Source of the DNA: Acinetobacter shaoyimingii | GTDB lineage: Bacteria > Pseudomonadota > Gammaproteobacteria > Pseudomonadales > Moraxellaceae | Length of the DNA stretch: 64,000 nucleotides | Assembly: GCF_011578045.1 (NCBI RefSeq) | Contig: NZ_CP049801.1 | Location: 2,976,001 to 3,040,000 of the forward strand | Reading direction: 5' to 3' | Shown here: positions 51,262 to 60,501 of the stretch, in pieces | How positions within the stretch are numbered: the stretch's first letter is position 1 | Layout: every line of letters starts with the position of its first letter | Position numbers and translations under genes: made by a program | Notes under the pieces: model-generated | What the model was told of the DNA's origin: nothing | Seen by the model: the letters and a program-made list of their open reading frames with translations, nothing else | Databases searched by the model: none

Positions 51262-52518
51262 TTACAGCTCATGATTTAAAGCATCATGAATTGCTTCAAC
51301 CAATTGCTGTGCAATTTCTTGCTTTGATGCCTTTTCCAAATCACGTTTTTCAAGATCATATTTTTCTGCAAAAAATACGGTCATGGCATTTTCATCAGAA
51401 GCAAAACCAATGTCTGCACGAGACACATCGTTACATGCAATCATATCGAGCTTTTTGGAAACTAGTTTACCTGTTGCATAGGCTTCAATATTTTGCGTTT
51501 CAGCCGCAAAACCTACCATAAATGGTCGTTGATCTTGCTGAGCAATGGTCGCCACAATATCAGGATTTTTTACCAAAGATACGGCCAGCTCATCGCCTGC
51601 TTTTTTAATTTTATGTTCTGCTACTTGTGCAACTCGGTAGTCGGCAACTGCAGCTGTCGCAATAAATACGTCACAGCCCTGCTCAAGTTGTTGCATACTT
51701 TGGTCAAGCATTTGCATCGCTGAAGCAACATTAATACGATGCACGCCATTGGGGGTATCTAAACTCACAGGACCTGCGATTAAATTGACTTTTGCACCTG
51801 CTGCATAGCATGCCGCGGCAATGGCAAAGCCCATTTTACCCGTACTATGATTAGAGATATAACGTACTGGATCAATCGCTTCACGGGTTGGACCTGCAGT
51901 GATCGTGACACGTTTACCTGCCAATAAACCAAATTTTTCTGCGATGGCACGTTGTGCTTTATGAAAGTACTGTCGTACTTGTTCAGCAATATCTTCCGGT
52001 TCAGGCATGCGACCTAAACCCACATCTCCACATGCTTGTGAGCCAGCATCTGGCATAATCACATGTACACCATCTTCAACTAAGGTATTTAAATTGCGCT
52101 GAGTCGGTTTTGCAGCCCACATCTGTTGATTCATAGCAGGTGCAACCCAAACAGGCGCATTGGTCGCCAAATAAAGCGTACTCAGTAAGTCATCAGCTAA
52201 ACCCGCAGCAAACTTTGCCAAAGTATCGCAACTTGCTGGTGCAACCAAAACCAGATCTGCCCAACGTGCAAGTTCAATATGCCCCATGCCCGCTTCGGCT
52301 GCGGGATCGAGTAATTCAGTATGGACAGAATTTCCAGACAGGGCTTGAAAGGTTAATGGCGTGATAAATGCTTGCGCACCCTCAGTCATCACAACACGTA
52401 CATTAAAACCGTAGTCTTTTAATCGACGAACGAGAATGGCACTTTTATAGGCAGCAATACCACCAGTAACCGCAAGGATAATATTTTTATTTGAAAATAC
52501 ACTGAGATCGAAGCTCAC
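51262..52518 (-). CDS. coaBC: Bifunctional phosphopantothenoylcysteine decarboxylase/synthase
   Basis: Two steps of CoA synthesis: ligation of cysteine to 4'-phosphopantothenate (CoaB) and decarboxylation (CoaC). 418 residues. The N-terminal flavoprotein half has VTGGIAAYKS and APAMNQQMW with the catalytic His in the following region; the C-terminal CoaB half has ITAGPTREAIDPVRYISNHSTGKMG (in parts), AAVADY and NPDIVATI. Both domains are complete. Confidence 0.97.
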   Translation of the reverse strand: MSFDLSVFSNKNIILAVTGGIAAYKSAILVRRLKDYGFNVRVVMTEGAQAFITPLTFQALSGNSVHTELLDPAAEAGMGHIELARWADLVLVAPASCDTLAKFAAGLADDLLSTLYLATNAPVWVAPAMNQQMWAAKPTQRNLNTLVEDGVHVIMPDAGSQACGDVGLGRMPEPEDIAEQVRQYFHKAQRAIAEKFGLLAGKRVTITAGPTREAIDPVRYISNHSTGKMGFAIAAACYAAGAKVNLIAGPVSLDTPNGVHRINVASAMQMLDQSMQQLEQGCDVFIATAAVADYRVAQVAEHKIKKAGDELAVSLVKNPDIVATIAQQDQRPFMVGFAAETQNIEAYATGKLVSKKLDMIACNDVSRADIGFASDENAMTVFFAEKYDLEKRDLEKASKQEIAQQLVEAIHDALNHEL

Positions 52519-52633
52519 TATCTGGCCACCTTTCTGTTGCAGTGGCGCTCACAATAGCATTAAATATTTATCAACCCAAGTGATTCGATGGGCAATCATC
52601 AAAAAGTAGAATAAATTAAAACAGTGAATAATA

Positions 52634-53323
52634 ATGAATAAATCAATAAAACAATGGCCTGAACAAGAACGGCCGAGAGAACGACTTCTGAGTCAAGGTG
52701 CGCAGAGTTTATCGGATGCTGAGTTGCTGGCAATCTTTTTACGATCAGGTTCACAGCAACATTCAGCAGTCGAACTTGCAAGAATTTTACTGCAACATTT
52801 TGGCGGATTAAGCCCAATCTTTGATGCATCACTCCAAGACTTAAGTCAGTTTCATGGTATTGGTGCAACCAAATATTCTCAATTAATGGCAGTGAAAGAG
52901 CTCGGACGGCGCTATTTAAATTATCATGTCAATGAAGGCACAGACCTCAGTCAATCTTCATTAATGTGTGATTATTTACGTTATGAATTGCTCGGTGAAC
53001 GGCAGGAAGTATTTGCTGTGCTGTGTTTAGATGCACAACTTCGAAAAATTAATTTTAAAAAACTATTTTATGGTGCATTGAACCATTGTGACATTTCGAT
53101 AAATACCTTGCTTCGCCATGCCATTCATCATCATGCCACCGCAATTGTGATTGCACATAACCATCCTCAAGGGAAGGTCAAACCTTCGCCTGAAGATTTA
53201 CAAGTGACCCAAGACATTTCACAGGCATGTGCACTTGTTGAAATTAAATTGATCGATCACATCATCATTTCGACCAGTGATTCGTATTCCTTTGCGGAAC
53301 ATGGTTTTATTCAAGCGAGATAA
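52634..53323 (+). CDS. radC: RadC-family JAMM-domain protein
   Basis: 229 residues: N-terminal UvrC-like helix-hairpin-helix region (ERPRERLLSQGAQSLSDAELLAIFLRSGS, in parts, and FHGIGATKYSQL) and a C-terminal JAMM metalloprotease-like domain with HNHPQGKVKPSPEDL, the H-x-H-P-x-G...D zinc motif. Named for a historical E. coli mutation; the protein's DNA-repair role is not established. Divergent from coaBC. Confidence 0.95.
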   Translation: MNKSIKQWPEQERPRERLLSQGAQSLSDAELLAIFLRSGSQQHSAVELARILLQHFGGLSPIFDASLQDLSQFHGIGATKYSQLMAVKELGRRYLNYHVNEGTDLSQSSLMCDYLRYELLGERQEVFAVLCLDAQLRKINFKKLFYGALNHCDISINTLLRHAIHHHATAIVIAHNHPQGKVKPSPEDLQVTQDISQACALVEIKLIDHIIISTSDSYSFAEHGFIQAR

Positions 53324-53423
53324 AATATGAATTCGAGTATTCTTAGCCGTATTTCTTTGAAATAGCATTGACAAGTTTCTTTGAAGTGGTGAAGATCAAT
53401 AAAAAATTATAGACCTCACTTTC

Positions 53424-54335
53424 ATGATTGTTCGTGATCAAAGCGATACCTTAAAATTATTATTTTCATGGCGTGGAACGATCTTACCCAAAGTCCTTCC
53501 ACCCCTCGGTTTTGTCATGCTGATTTCGGCCATTGTCGGTGGTATCGAGTTTATTGACTTATATCGTTTTCCTGAAATTCCACTGGTGGGATTCACATTA
53601 ATTGGTGTTGTCCTTTCGATTTTTTTAGGCTTTAAAAATAGTGCATGTTATGACCGTTGGTGGGAAGCTCGAAAACTTTGGGGCATGCTAATTGCCAATG
53701 CTCGACATTTTGACCGAGACTGCCGTATTTTCCCTCAAGGTCGACGGGAAAGAATTATTCATCATGTGATTGTTTTTGCTAATGTCCTTCGTGATCGCTT
53801 ACGTCATCAGACTGTTAGTCCAGACGTTTTACAACAAACCAGTGGCATGAGTCCTCAGGCATTAACTCAGCTTTATCAACAAGCCAATGCACCCCAATAT
53901 ACTTTAAGTCTGATTCAATGGGAGCTGATGCAAGCGCTGAAAGAAGGTGAAATTTCCGACATCATTTACACCCAAATGAATGCACATGTCACTGAATTAA
54001 GTTTAGTGCAAACAGGCTGTGACCGAATTGCGACGACGCCTCTTCCCTTTGCTTACTCAGTTTTGCTGAATCGTACGGTTTACTTTTTCTGCTTTATGCT
54101 GCCTTTTAGTTTAGGCTCTGTTTTAGGTTTGGTAACACCGCTGTTGGTGGGTATTTTAGCCTATACATTTTTGGGACTTGATGCCTTAAGCTCTGAAATC
54201 GAAGAGCCTTTTGGTACACAAAGTAATGACTTACCTTTGGACTCTATGGTTCGTACTATTGAAATTGAACTGCTGGGGACTTTAGGAAAACCCACACCAC
54301 CACCAATTCAAGCCCAAGATCATAACTTGCTTTGA
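53424..54335 (+). CDS. Bestrophin family anion-channel protein
   Basis: 303 residues with four predicted TM helices and a cytoplasmic C-terminal domain. Family features: GFKNSACYDRWWEARKLWG, a strongly conserved arginine/tryptophan block of bacterial bestrophins (YneE), and LPLDSMVRTIEIELL at the C terminus. Bacterial homologues form pentameric ion channels; selectivity cannot be judged from sequence. It ends just before a terminator. Confidence 0.93.
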   Translation: MIVRDQSDTLKLLFSWRGTILPKVLPPLGFVMLISAIVGGIEFIDLYRFPEIPLVGFTLIGVVLSIFLGFKNSACYDRWWEARKLWGMLIANARHFDRDCRIFPQGRRERIIHHVIVFANVLRDRLRHQTVSPDVLQQTSGMSPQALTQLYQQANAPQYTLSLIQWELMQALKEGEISDIIYTQMNAHVTELSLVQTGCDRIATTPLPFAYSVLLNRTVYFFCFMLPFSLGSVLGLVTPLLVGILAYTFLGLDALSSEIEEPFGTQSNDLPLDSMVRTIEIELLGTLGKPTPPPIQAQDHNLL

Positions 54336-54381
54336 AGCAACACTTTGGTTTTGCAGGCTGATTTGACTGATTGATGACAAT

Positions 54382-54410
54382 AAAAAACCTTCTATATGAG
54401 AAGGTTTTTT
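54382..54410. terminator. Bidirectional terminator between convergent genes
   Basis: AAAAAACCTTCT (54382-54393), loop ATATG, AGAAGGTTTTTT (54399-54410): a perfect 12-bp stem that is symmetric, between the bestrophin gene (plus) and the PHP gene (minus). Confidence 0.92.
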
Positions 54411-54461
54411 ATGTTTTAGACTCTTTATTTTGAAAGACCTTTAAATTTTTTATTTAAAGTT

Positions 54462-55313
54462 TTATTTAAAACTTTCCCAAATGCCGACTTGACCTTCTTT
54501 GACACGCGGAATATTGCCCAACTTGATCCATGGCATGTTGTCGCCATGAAAATCACTGCCGACTGAGACTTTTAAATTAAATTGCGCAATCATCCGATCC
54601 ACCATTTGACGTGTTGAAGCGGGTTCTATTGCAGGTGGAAGCTCTACAGCATCTCCACCATATTGAGCAAATAGTTCAATCAGACAGCGAACATTGGTGG
54701 CGGATAAATCATAACGAGTCGGATGCGCCAATACTGCAAAACCTTGGCTTTCATGAATCACACGAATGGTTTCTTCTAAGCCTAAACCATCAAATTTAAC
54801 GTAGGCTTTTTTACCTTCTTTGATGTATTTATCAAAGGCTTGCTGTGGACGCGCAACAAAACCTTTTGCCACCAGCACTTTTGCAATATGGGTACGAGTC
54901 ACACGGTCAGGCACATGATCGACCAAAGCCAAGACATCTTCATAAATATCGACATTGATCAATGGAAGCAGTAAATCACAAATCTGCTTTGCACGCTCTG
55001 CACGTATTCTTTTTTGTTGTTGTAGCAGCTGATATAGCGGCTCTGGATTTTGCATATTTAGGGCCACAATATGCACACCATAGTTTTTATTGGTGGTTGG
55101 TCTGGACCATTGGCTGGAAATTTCAACGCCAGAAATGATTCGAATCGGATGATCAAGTGCTGTTTGTTCGGCTTGAAACAATCCGTCCATGGTATCGTGA
55201 TCAGTCAAAGCCAGTGTATGAATGCCCTTTTCCAAAGCTGCTCGCACAAGTAAGTCTGGAGCAAGCGTTCCATCGGAAATATTACTATGTGTATGTAAAT
55301 CGACACCAATCAT
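54462..55313 (-). CDS. PHP-domain phosphatase/exonuclease (RnaAM/YciV-like)
   Basis: 283 residues of the PHP family, a metal-dependent phosphoesterase. Motif 1 is HTHSNISDGTLAP, then TDHDTMDG, and GVEISS, with a later HxH-like site VLAHPTR and SDFHG. Close to the E. coli RNase AM (YciV), a 5'-3' oligonucleotidase and 3',5'-nucleoside bisphosphatase involved in 5' rRNA maturation. The gene is divergent from yciB. Confidence 0.93.
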   Translation of the reverse strand: MIGVDLHTHSNISDGTLAPDLLVRAALEKGIHTLALTDHDTMDGLFQAEQTALDHPIRIISGVEISSQWSRPTTNKNYGVHIVALNMQNPEPLYQLLQQQKRIRAERAKQICDLLLPLINVDIYEDVLALVDHVPDRVTRTHIAKVLVAKGFVARPQQAFDKYIKEGKKAYVKFDGLGLEETIRVIHESQGFAVLAHPTRYDLSATNVRCLIELFAQYGGDAVELPPAIEPASTRQMVDRMIAQFNLKVSVGSDFHGDNMPWIKLGNIPRVKEGQVGIWESFK

Positions 55314-55359
55314 AGTTTGTATTATGCTATGTCACCTAACTTAGATTACGTACTGTAGC

Positions 55360-55974
55360 ATGAAAGCGCTATTTGACTACCTACCAATTATTATCTTCTT
55401 TTATTTTTATAAAACGACAGATCCAAAAAATAATCATCATCCATTGCTTGAATTAATCGGAAGCTCTGGCAATACCGATCAAAACCATATTCTTGTTGCC
55501 ACCTGTGCGTTATTGATTTCGACATTGGTTGTCTATGGTTGTTTATTCTTTGCACAAAAATTTAGACTGGAAAAAATGCAATGGTTTATTGTCATTATGT
55601 CTTTGATTTTTGGTGGAATAACGCTTATTTTTAGTGATGTAACCTATATTAAGCTTAAAGCAGTGATTTTAAATGTAGGAATTGGCCTAGGTTTTTTAAT
55701 CACGCCATATTTCAACAAAGAACGCTTACCCATTATTCAAAAAATGCTGGGTTCGATGTTGGACTTAAGCCCTAAAGGATGGATTCGTTTGAATTGGGCA
55801 TGGTGTGGGCAGTTCTTTTTATTGGCCGCATTGCATTACTTCTTCGGCTTTTTATATATGCAAGGTAAATATTGGGGAGAATTTACCGCATTTGGCGATA
55901 TTATCGTATCGCTTACTTACCTTGCTGTTATATTATTTTGCTTACGAAAGCACTTTAAATCTGCAGAAGAATAA
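55360..55974 (+). CDS. yciB: Inner-membrane-spanning protein YciB (septation protein A)
   Basis: 204 residues with five or six TM helices. The start MKALFDYLPIIIFFYFYK and later motifs such as KPIFxxMxG-like PIIQKMLGSMLDLSPKGWIRLNWAW (in parts) and GKYWGEFTAFGD are diagnostic. The family is implicated in cell envelope or septation integrity. It lies in the conserved neighbourhood of PHP gene and yciI. Confidence 0.93.
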   Translation: MKALFDYLPIIIFFYFYKTTDPKNNHHPLLELIGSSGNTDQNHILVATCALLISTLVVYGCLFFAQKFRLEKMQWFIVIMSLIFGGITLIFSDVTYIKLKAVILNVGIGLGFLITPYFNKERLPIIQKMLGSMLDLSPKGWIRLNWAWCGQFFLLAALHYFFGFLYMQGKYWGEFTAFGDIIVSLTYLAVILFCLRKHFKSAEE

Positions 55975-56004
55975 TGTGCATTCTTAATCAATTGAGATCA
56001 AATC

Positions 56005-56310
56005 ATGCCTTTATTTGTAATTACCTGTACCGACCATGAAGGTACTTTAGAAAAACGCCTTACTGTACGTCCTCAACATCTGGCACGTTTAGAAAAACTC
56101 GATGCTGAAGGTCGAGTCATTGTGGCTGGTGCAATGCCTAAAGATCGTGAAAATCCACAAGCTGGTTTTTATGGTAGCACCCTTATTCTTGACTTTGATA
56201 CACGTGAAGAATTAGATGCATGGATTGCAGAAGAACCATTTTTAAAAGAAGGCATTTACGCCAGCATTGATGTCAAACCATTTAACAAAGCACTACCACA
56301 TGGAAAGTAA
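56005..56310 (+). CDS. yciI: YciI-like protein
   Basis: 101-residue ferredoxin-like dimeric protein. Features: MPLFVITCTDHEG, RPQHLARL with the conserved His used in the family's putative active site, GAMPKDRENPQAGFYGSTLILDFD (in parts), and AWIAEEPFLKEGIYASIDVKPFN. Function of YciI is unknown; related proteins include muconolactone isomerase-like enzymes. The next gene starts 1 bp after its stop. Confidence 0.92.
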   Translation: MPLFVITCTDHEGTLEKRLTVRPQHLARLEKLDAEGRVIVAGAMPKDRENPQAGFYGSTLILDFDTREELDAWIAEEPFLKEGIYASIDVKPFNKALPHGK

Positions 56311-56311
56311 G

Positions 56312-56866
56312 ATGCGAATTGTTATTCGAACATTGTGTTGTATACCATTGCTTTGTTCAACAGCTTGGGCTGTTGAACAATCAAGCACAGCCGTTCCTTT
56401 GTCTGGAACAGAACATTCAACCACTGCTGTGATTAATCAAACCACTCAAGTCATTAAAACCGTAGCCAATCAAACAGCGCAAGTAGTTAAAGTTGCTGCT
56501 ACTGCGAATACAAGCACTGCAATTCCAAATGCAAATGCTGCTCCGACGACAACAGATACTGAGAATAAACCACTCACAGCTGAGCAAATTGCCAAGCAAA
56601 AAGCGCTCAATGATGCAAAAGTTAAAGCATTGGTCAAAGATCAAGCCACTCGATTACAAGAACTTGAAAAAGCCAATTTAGACGCATTGTCACAAAATCA
56701 AGAATTACAATTGAAAAATGACAATTTGGGGGTACAAATTGAAGTTTTACAAAGTGAACGTAGCGCACAGATGTTTATTTACGGGGCTGCAACTATTGCA
56801 GTGGGGATTTTCTGTGGATTCTTAATGGCAAGTTATATCTACACCAAACGTCGTCGCCAATGGTAA
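56312..56866 (+). CDS. Hypothetical exported coiled-coil membrane protein
   Basis: 184 residues from the ATG at 56312, which follows GGAAAG and the yciI stop. A signal peptide or N-terminal anchor (CCIPLLCSTAWA) is followed by a Thr/Ala/Gln-rich linker, a coiled coil (about residues 95-150: LTAEQIAKQKALNDAKVKALVK in two parts and NLDALSQNQELQLKN), a C-terminal TM helix (MFIYGAATIAVGIFCGFLMASYIY) and a basic tail. This resembles small SH3-less TIGR04211-type (YgiM-like) envelope proteins; I am unsure of a family. Confidence 0.75.
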   Translation: MRIVIRTLCCIPLLCSTAWAVEQSSTAVPLSGTEHSTTAVINQTTQVIKTVANQTAQVVKVAATANTSTAIPNANAAPTTTDTENKPLTAEQIAKQKALNDAKVKALVKDQATRLQELEKANLDALSQNQELQLKNDNLGVQIEVLQSERSAQMFIYGAATIAVGIFCGFLMASYIYTKRRRQW

Positions 56867-56904
56867 TGACTCAAATTTCTTGCATGTTTTAAAGGTTAAT
56901 TGTT

Positions 56905-58824
56905 TTGTCTAAAGCCATACAAACTGCCGATTTAAATTGGCAGTGTATTGATGGAATTGAAATTCCTGTTTCAAAAGCGTTTGGGGATGTCTATTTTTCA
57001 AAAGACAATGGTCTACTCGAAACACGCCATGTTTTTATTGATGGCAATGACTTACCCTCTCGCTTAGCCGATTTATCAGATTTTGAATATTTCAGTGTTG
57101 GAGAGACAGGTTTTGGAACAGGACTCAATATCCTAACTTTATGGCAACTTTGGCAACAGATTCGACCAAACAATCACAGTCATTTGCATGCCATTTCTGT
57201 GGAAAAATTTCCGCTGAAAAAGTCAGATTTAGTTCGTGCTTTGAATGCTTGGCCTGAACTTAAGCCATTGGCAGACCAACTCATCGAAAAATACCCGCTC
57301 CCGATTGCAGGCTGTCATCGTTTATCATTTCCTGAAGAGCGCTTTAGCATTGACCTATGGTTAGGTGATGCGCATGATATGTTCCCTGAAATGGTCAAAA
57401 CCCACACCGTCAATGCATGGTTTCTCGATGGTTTTGCTCCATCTTGTAATCCAGACATGTGGGAAGCGCATGTTTTAAATCATATTATTCGCTTATCGGA
57501 TTATGGAACGACTTTCGCTTCATTTAGTGTTGCGGGTGTTTTAAAACGAGGCTTGAAACAACATGGTGTCAGTATTTCCCGTCCACGTGGTTTTGGACAT
57601 AAACGTGAAATGCTTAAGGGCATTTGGCAGGCACCCGAAGTATCTAAAGCATTAAATCCCAGTTTAGATGTCGAACATTCGGCTGAAAAAAAAAATGCTC
57701 AAATCGCTAAACTCACTCAAGCACGTCAAATCGCCATTATTGGCGCAGGAATAGCAGGTTTATCATGTGCCTGGGCGTTTGCTCAACGTGGGCATCAAGT
57801 GCGCATTTATGACCAATCAGCGCCTCTAGCAGGGGCATCTGGCAATCCTTTGGCATTATTAAATCCAAAACTCTGCCCAATTGAACAAGCGTCTGAACAT
57901 TTGATGACTTTGGCATGGCAACATGCACTACGACATTATCAAAAATTTGAGGCTTTTCGCGCGATTGAAGTCAATCAACTGGCACTCAAAAATGCGGATG
58001 AGCTACTCCAGCTTGCAGAACAATATCCTGAAGGAATTTTAGCAGCTCGATCAGCGTCACAAAGTCGTGTTGAAACTCAATTTGAGAGCTTAACATTGAC
58101 TCAAGCTGGTGCTGTCTCTCCACATCAACTTAAAGATCAAATCCTTCAACATCCGCTTATCACGTTTCAACACGCTCAGATTTCAAATGTCTTGCAATAC
58201 GGTGATCGAGTAAAACTCTTTCAAGATAAAAATGAAATTGATCAAGCCGATCATGTCATTGTCTGCACGGCCATCAACAGCGGACAATTTTTTTCAGATT
58301 ACCCAAAATTAAAACCCATTCGTGGACAGGTCAGTTGGCTCAACAACCATAATAATCCCTTAAAACCAGATCAAGCCTATAGTTATGGTGGATATTGTAT
58401 GCAATTGGATGATGATCATTTAATTTTAGGTGCATCGTTCTATCCAAATCGTGATGATGATGATGTCTTAGCTGAAGATCATGTGCATAACTATGATCTT
58501 ATCCACAGTGTCTTTCCAAACTATGCACAAAAATTAGCACCAGTTGATGAATGGCATGGACGTGCTTCAGTTCGCGCTCAAAGTTTGGATTATTTTCCAT
58601 TGTTGGGTAGATTCAATCACCAAGATCAAATATATACCTTGGCAGGTTTAGGCTCTAAAGGATTTTTATTTGCTCCACTGTGTAGTGAAATTTTAGTGGC
58701 TGAAATTTTGGGGGAAGCGTGTCTAGTTCCGAGCTCGTTATTTAAAAAATTGAGCGTGACTCGTTTTCAGAAAAAAGTTAAACAGAAAAAACCTTATTAT
58801 CAAAAGACATTGCCTAGAAGCTAA
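56905..58824 (+). CDS. mnmC: Bifunctional tRNA (mnm5s2U) biosynthesis protein MnmC
   Basis: Completes mnm5s2U34 in tRNAs. 639 residues: the N-terminal MnmC2 methyltransferase domain (GETGFGTGLN AdoMet loop, FLDGFAPSCNPDMW) and the C-terminal MnmC1 FAD-dependent oxidase domain (IIGAGIAGLSCAWAFAQRG in parts, then LAGASGNPLALLNPKL and GLGSKGFLFAPL). Starts with TTG at 56905, preceded by AAAGGTTAA. It is followed by a bidirectional terminator. Confidence 0.96.
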   Translation: MSKAIQTADLNWQCIDGIEIPVSKAFGDVYFSKDNGLLETRHVFIDGNDLPSRLADLSDFEYFSVGETGFGTGLNILTLWQLWQQIRPNNHSHLHAISVEKFPLKKSDLVRALNAWPELKPLADQLIEKYPLPIAGCHRLSFPEERFSIDLWLGDAHDMFPEMVKTHTVNAWFLDGFAPSCNPDMWEAHVLNHIIRLSDYGTTFASFSVAGVLKRGLKQHGVSISRPRGFGHKREMLKGIWQAPEVSKALNPSLDVEHSAEKKNAQIAKLTQARQIAIIGAGIAGLSCAWAFAQRGHQVRIYDQSAPLAGASGNPLALLNPKLCPIEQASEHLMTLAWQHALRHYQKFEAFRAIEVNQLALKNADELLQLAEQYPEGILAARSASQSRVETQFESLTLTQAGAVSPHQLKDQILQHPLITFQHAQISNVLQYGDRVKLFQDKNEIDQADHVIVCTAINSGQFFSDYPKLKPIRGQVSWLNNHNNPLKPDQAYSYGGYCMQLDDDHLILGASFYPNRDDDDVLAEDHVHNYDLIHSVFPNYAQKLAPVDEWHGRASVRAQSLDYFPLLGRFNHQDQIYTLAGLGSKGFLFAPLCSEILVAEILGEACLVPSSLFKKLSVTRFQKKVKQKKPYYQKTLPRS

Positions 58825-58894
58825 TGTTATCAGCCATACTCAGATAAACAGCTTAAATGCGTGCTGATTAAAATTTCTTTTATATTTATTTACA

Positions 58895-58918
58895 AAAAAG
58901 CGCCTTTCGGCGCTTTTT
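58895..58918. terminator. Bidirectional terminator between mnmC and a rhodanese gene
   Basis: AAAAAGCGCC (58895-58904), loop TTTC, GGCGCTTTTT (58909-58918), 10-bp perfect stem. Its right end lies 2 bp from the minus-strand stop at 58921. Confidence 0.95.
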
Positions 58919-58920
58919 AT

Positions 58921-59232
58921 TTAACTTTGTTCTAATGCAATACCTGCATCACGAACAGCACGGGTGCCCCCCATCAGAACAACGTACTCACGGGAGCTAT
59001 CAAAGCCATCGAGCTTTTCAGCCGCGCGTGGTGCTTTGCTTCCGCCACCACATAGGATGTATATCGATTGATCCGAAGCCACCTGAGTCAAACTTTCTGG
59101 GGTTAATGCGTCAATGGGCTTATTTACGGCCCCTTTCACATGCCCTTCAGCATAAGCTTTTGCATCACGAACATCCCAGATAACAGCATTTTCTGGGAAC
59201 TCAAATGTTGTAATTTCTTGTTTACGGATCAT
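58921..59232 (-). CDS. Rhodanese-like domain protein
   Basis: Single rhodanese domain of 103 residues, starting at the ATG at 59232 (MIRKQEITTFEF) with AAGGAG 8 bases upstream; a longer form from 59259 lacks such a site. DVRDAKAYAEGHVKGAVNKPIDAL (in parts) is the conserved first half, and the catalytic Cys lies in YILCGGGSKAPRAAE, an active-site loop with more Gly than most. Sulfur donor unknown. Divergent from yajQ. Confidence 0.88.
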   Translation of the reverse strand: MIRKQEITTFEFPENAVIWDVRDAKAYAEGHVKGAVNKPIDALTPESLTQVASDQSIYILCGGGSKAPRAAEKLDGFDSSREYVVLMGGTRAVRDAGIALEQS

Positions 59233-59323
59233 TGTGCACTCCTTTGATGTAAACAACACTTGGCAAATGAAGAAAACATCCCTAGCATCTCAGATATTCT
59301 TTCCCTTTGTAAAGGTCTAAACT

Positions 59324-59812
59324 ATGCCTTCTTTCGATATTGTATCTGAATTAGAAATTTTTGAAGTTAATCATGCAGTTCAAAACACTGAAAAAGAGAT
59401 TGCAACGCGTTTCGATTTCCGTGGTCAAGACGTCAAAATTGAACTGAGTGAAAAAAATAAAGAAATTAAAATCTCAACTGAGAGTGATTTCCAATGCGAG
59501 CAAGTCTATAACATGCTGGAAAATCATTTCTTCAAACGTAAAGTTGATATTCAGGCACTTGATCCACAAAAAATGACTGCTTCAGGAAAAAATGTCATTC
59601 AAGTGATTAAATTGAAAGATGGTCTTGACTCAGATACCGCAAAAAAAATTAATAAAGCCATTAAAGAAAGTGGCATCAAAGTGCAATCTTCAATTCAGGG
59701 TGATAAGATTCGTGTGACTGATAAAAAGCGCGATACATTACAACAAGTTATGGCGTTCTTAAAAGAACAACAATTTGGTATCCCACTACAATTTAATAAT
59801 TTCAAAGATTAA
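59324..59812 (+). CDS. yajQ: YajQ family nucleotide-binding protein
   Basis: 162 residues, two ferredoxin-like halves. MPSFDIVSELEIFEV, TRFDFRG and KKINKAIKESGIKVQSSIQGD (in parts) match the family. YajQ has been reported to bind cyclic di-GMP in Xanthomonas and to bind tRNA/nucleotides elsewhere; the role here is unknown. It is 72 bp from the divergent rhodanese gene. Confidence 0.96.
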   Translation: MPSFDIVSELEIFEVNHAVQNTEKEIATRFDFRGQDVKIELSEKNKEIKISTESDFQCEQVYNMLENHFFKRKVDIQALDPQKMTASGKNVIQVIKLKDGLDSDTAKKINKAIKESGIKVQSSIQGDKIRVTDKKRDTLQQVMAFLKEQQFGIPLQFNNFKD

Positions 59813-59855
59813 TCTCTTTTGAATAAAACATAAAACCAAACATAGGAATGTTGAT

Positions 59856-60359
59856 ATGACTCAGACCAACCGTTTATCTAAACTTGTTAAAGCGACTTCA
59901 AAATTTCCCAAAGGAATTCGAAGCACTGTACTAAGTAAAGTGTTTGGTCGAGTCGTTCCTATGGTGGGTACAGCCAAGATTCGTTATTTGGAAGTCAGCC
60001 ATTCAAAAGTTGTAGTCAAACTCGAAAACCACAAAGCTATGCAAAACCACATCGGTCAAGTGCATGCCTGCGCAATGGCACTTATTGCGGAAACAGCAAC
60101 AGGTTTTGTAACTGGCATGAATGTCCCAGATAGCTCAATCGTGCTCATCAAAAGCCTGCATGTCGATTTTAAACGTCCATCCAAAGGTGCGTTGACTGCT
60201 ACAGCTACGCTGACAGATGAACAAATCAATGCCATGCAACATAGTGATAAAGGTGAAACCTTAGTCAATGTCATCGTGACAGATGAATCTGGTGAAGCAC
60301 CCATTCAATGCCAAATGCTCTGGGCTTGGGTGGCTAAAAGTTCACTGAATAAATCTTAA
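59856..60359 (+). CDS. DUF4442-family hotdog-fold protein
   Basis: 167 residues without signal or TM segment. The stretch NHIGQVHACAMALIAETATGFVTGMNVPDS (in parts) and the VDFKRPSKGALTATATL strand have the pattern of DUF4442, a hotdog thioesterase-like family. Active-site residues cannot be assigned with confidence. It is followed by a terminator hairpin and stands alone. Confidence 0.8.
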   Translation: MTQTNRLSKLVKATSKFPKGIRSTVLSKVFGRVVPMVGTAKIRYLEVSHSKVVVKLENHKAMQNHIGQVHACAMALIAETATGFVTGMNVPDSSIVLIKSLHVDFKRPSKGALTATATLTDEQINAMQHSDKGETLVNVIVTDESGEAPIQCQMLWAWVAKSSLNKS

Positions 60360-60389
60360 AATTCACGCAATAAACTGTATTTGAATACT

Positions 60390-60422
60390 ATTACACTTAC
60401 CTATAAGTAAGTGTAATTTTTA
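60390..60422 (+). terminator. Intrinsic terminator after the DUF4442 gene
   Basis: ATTACACTTAC (60390-60400) with GTAAGTGTAAT (60407-60417), 11-bp perfect A/T-rich stem, then T-rich sequence. Confidence 0.8.
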
Positions 60423-60501
60423 CAAAAAATCATTTTTTTATAGTGGAAAATGATGTTCAATCAGCTCAAAATATAAGCTTAAAAAAATATTGAGCCTAAC
60501 A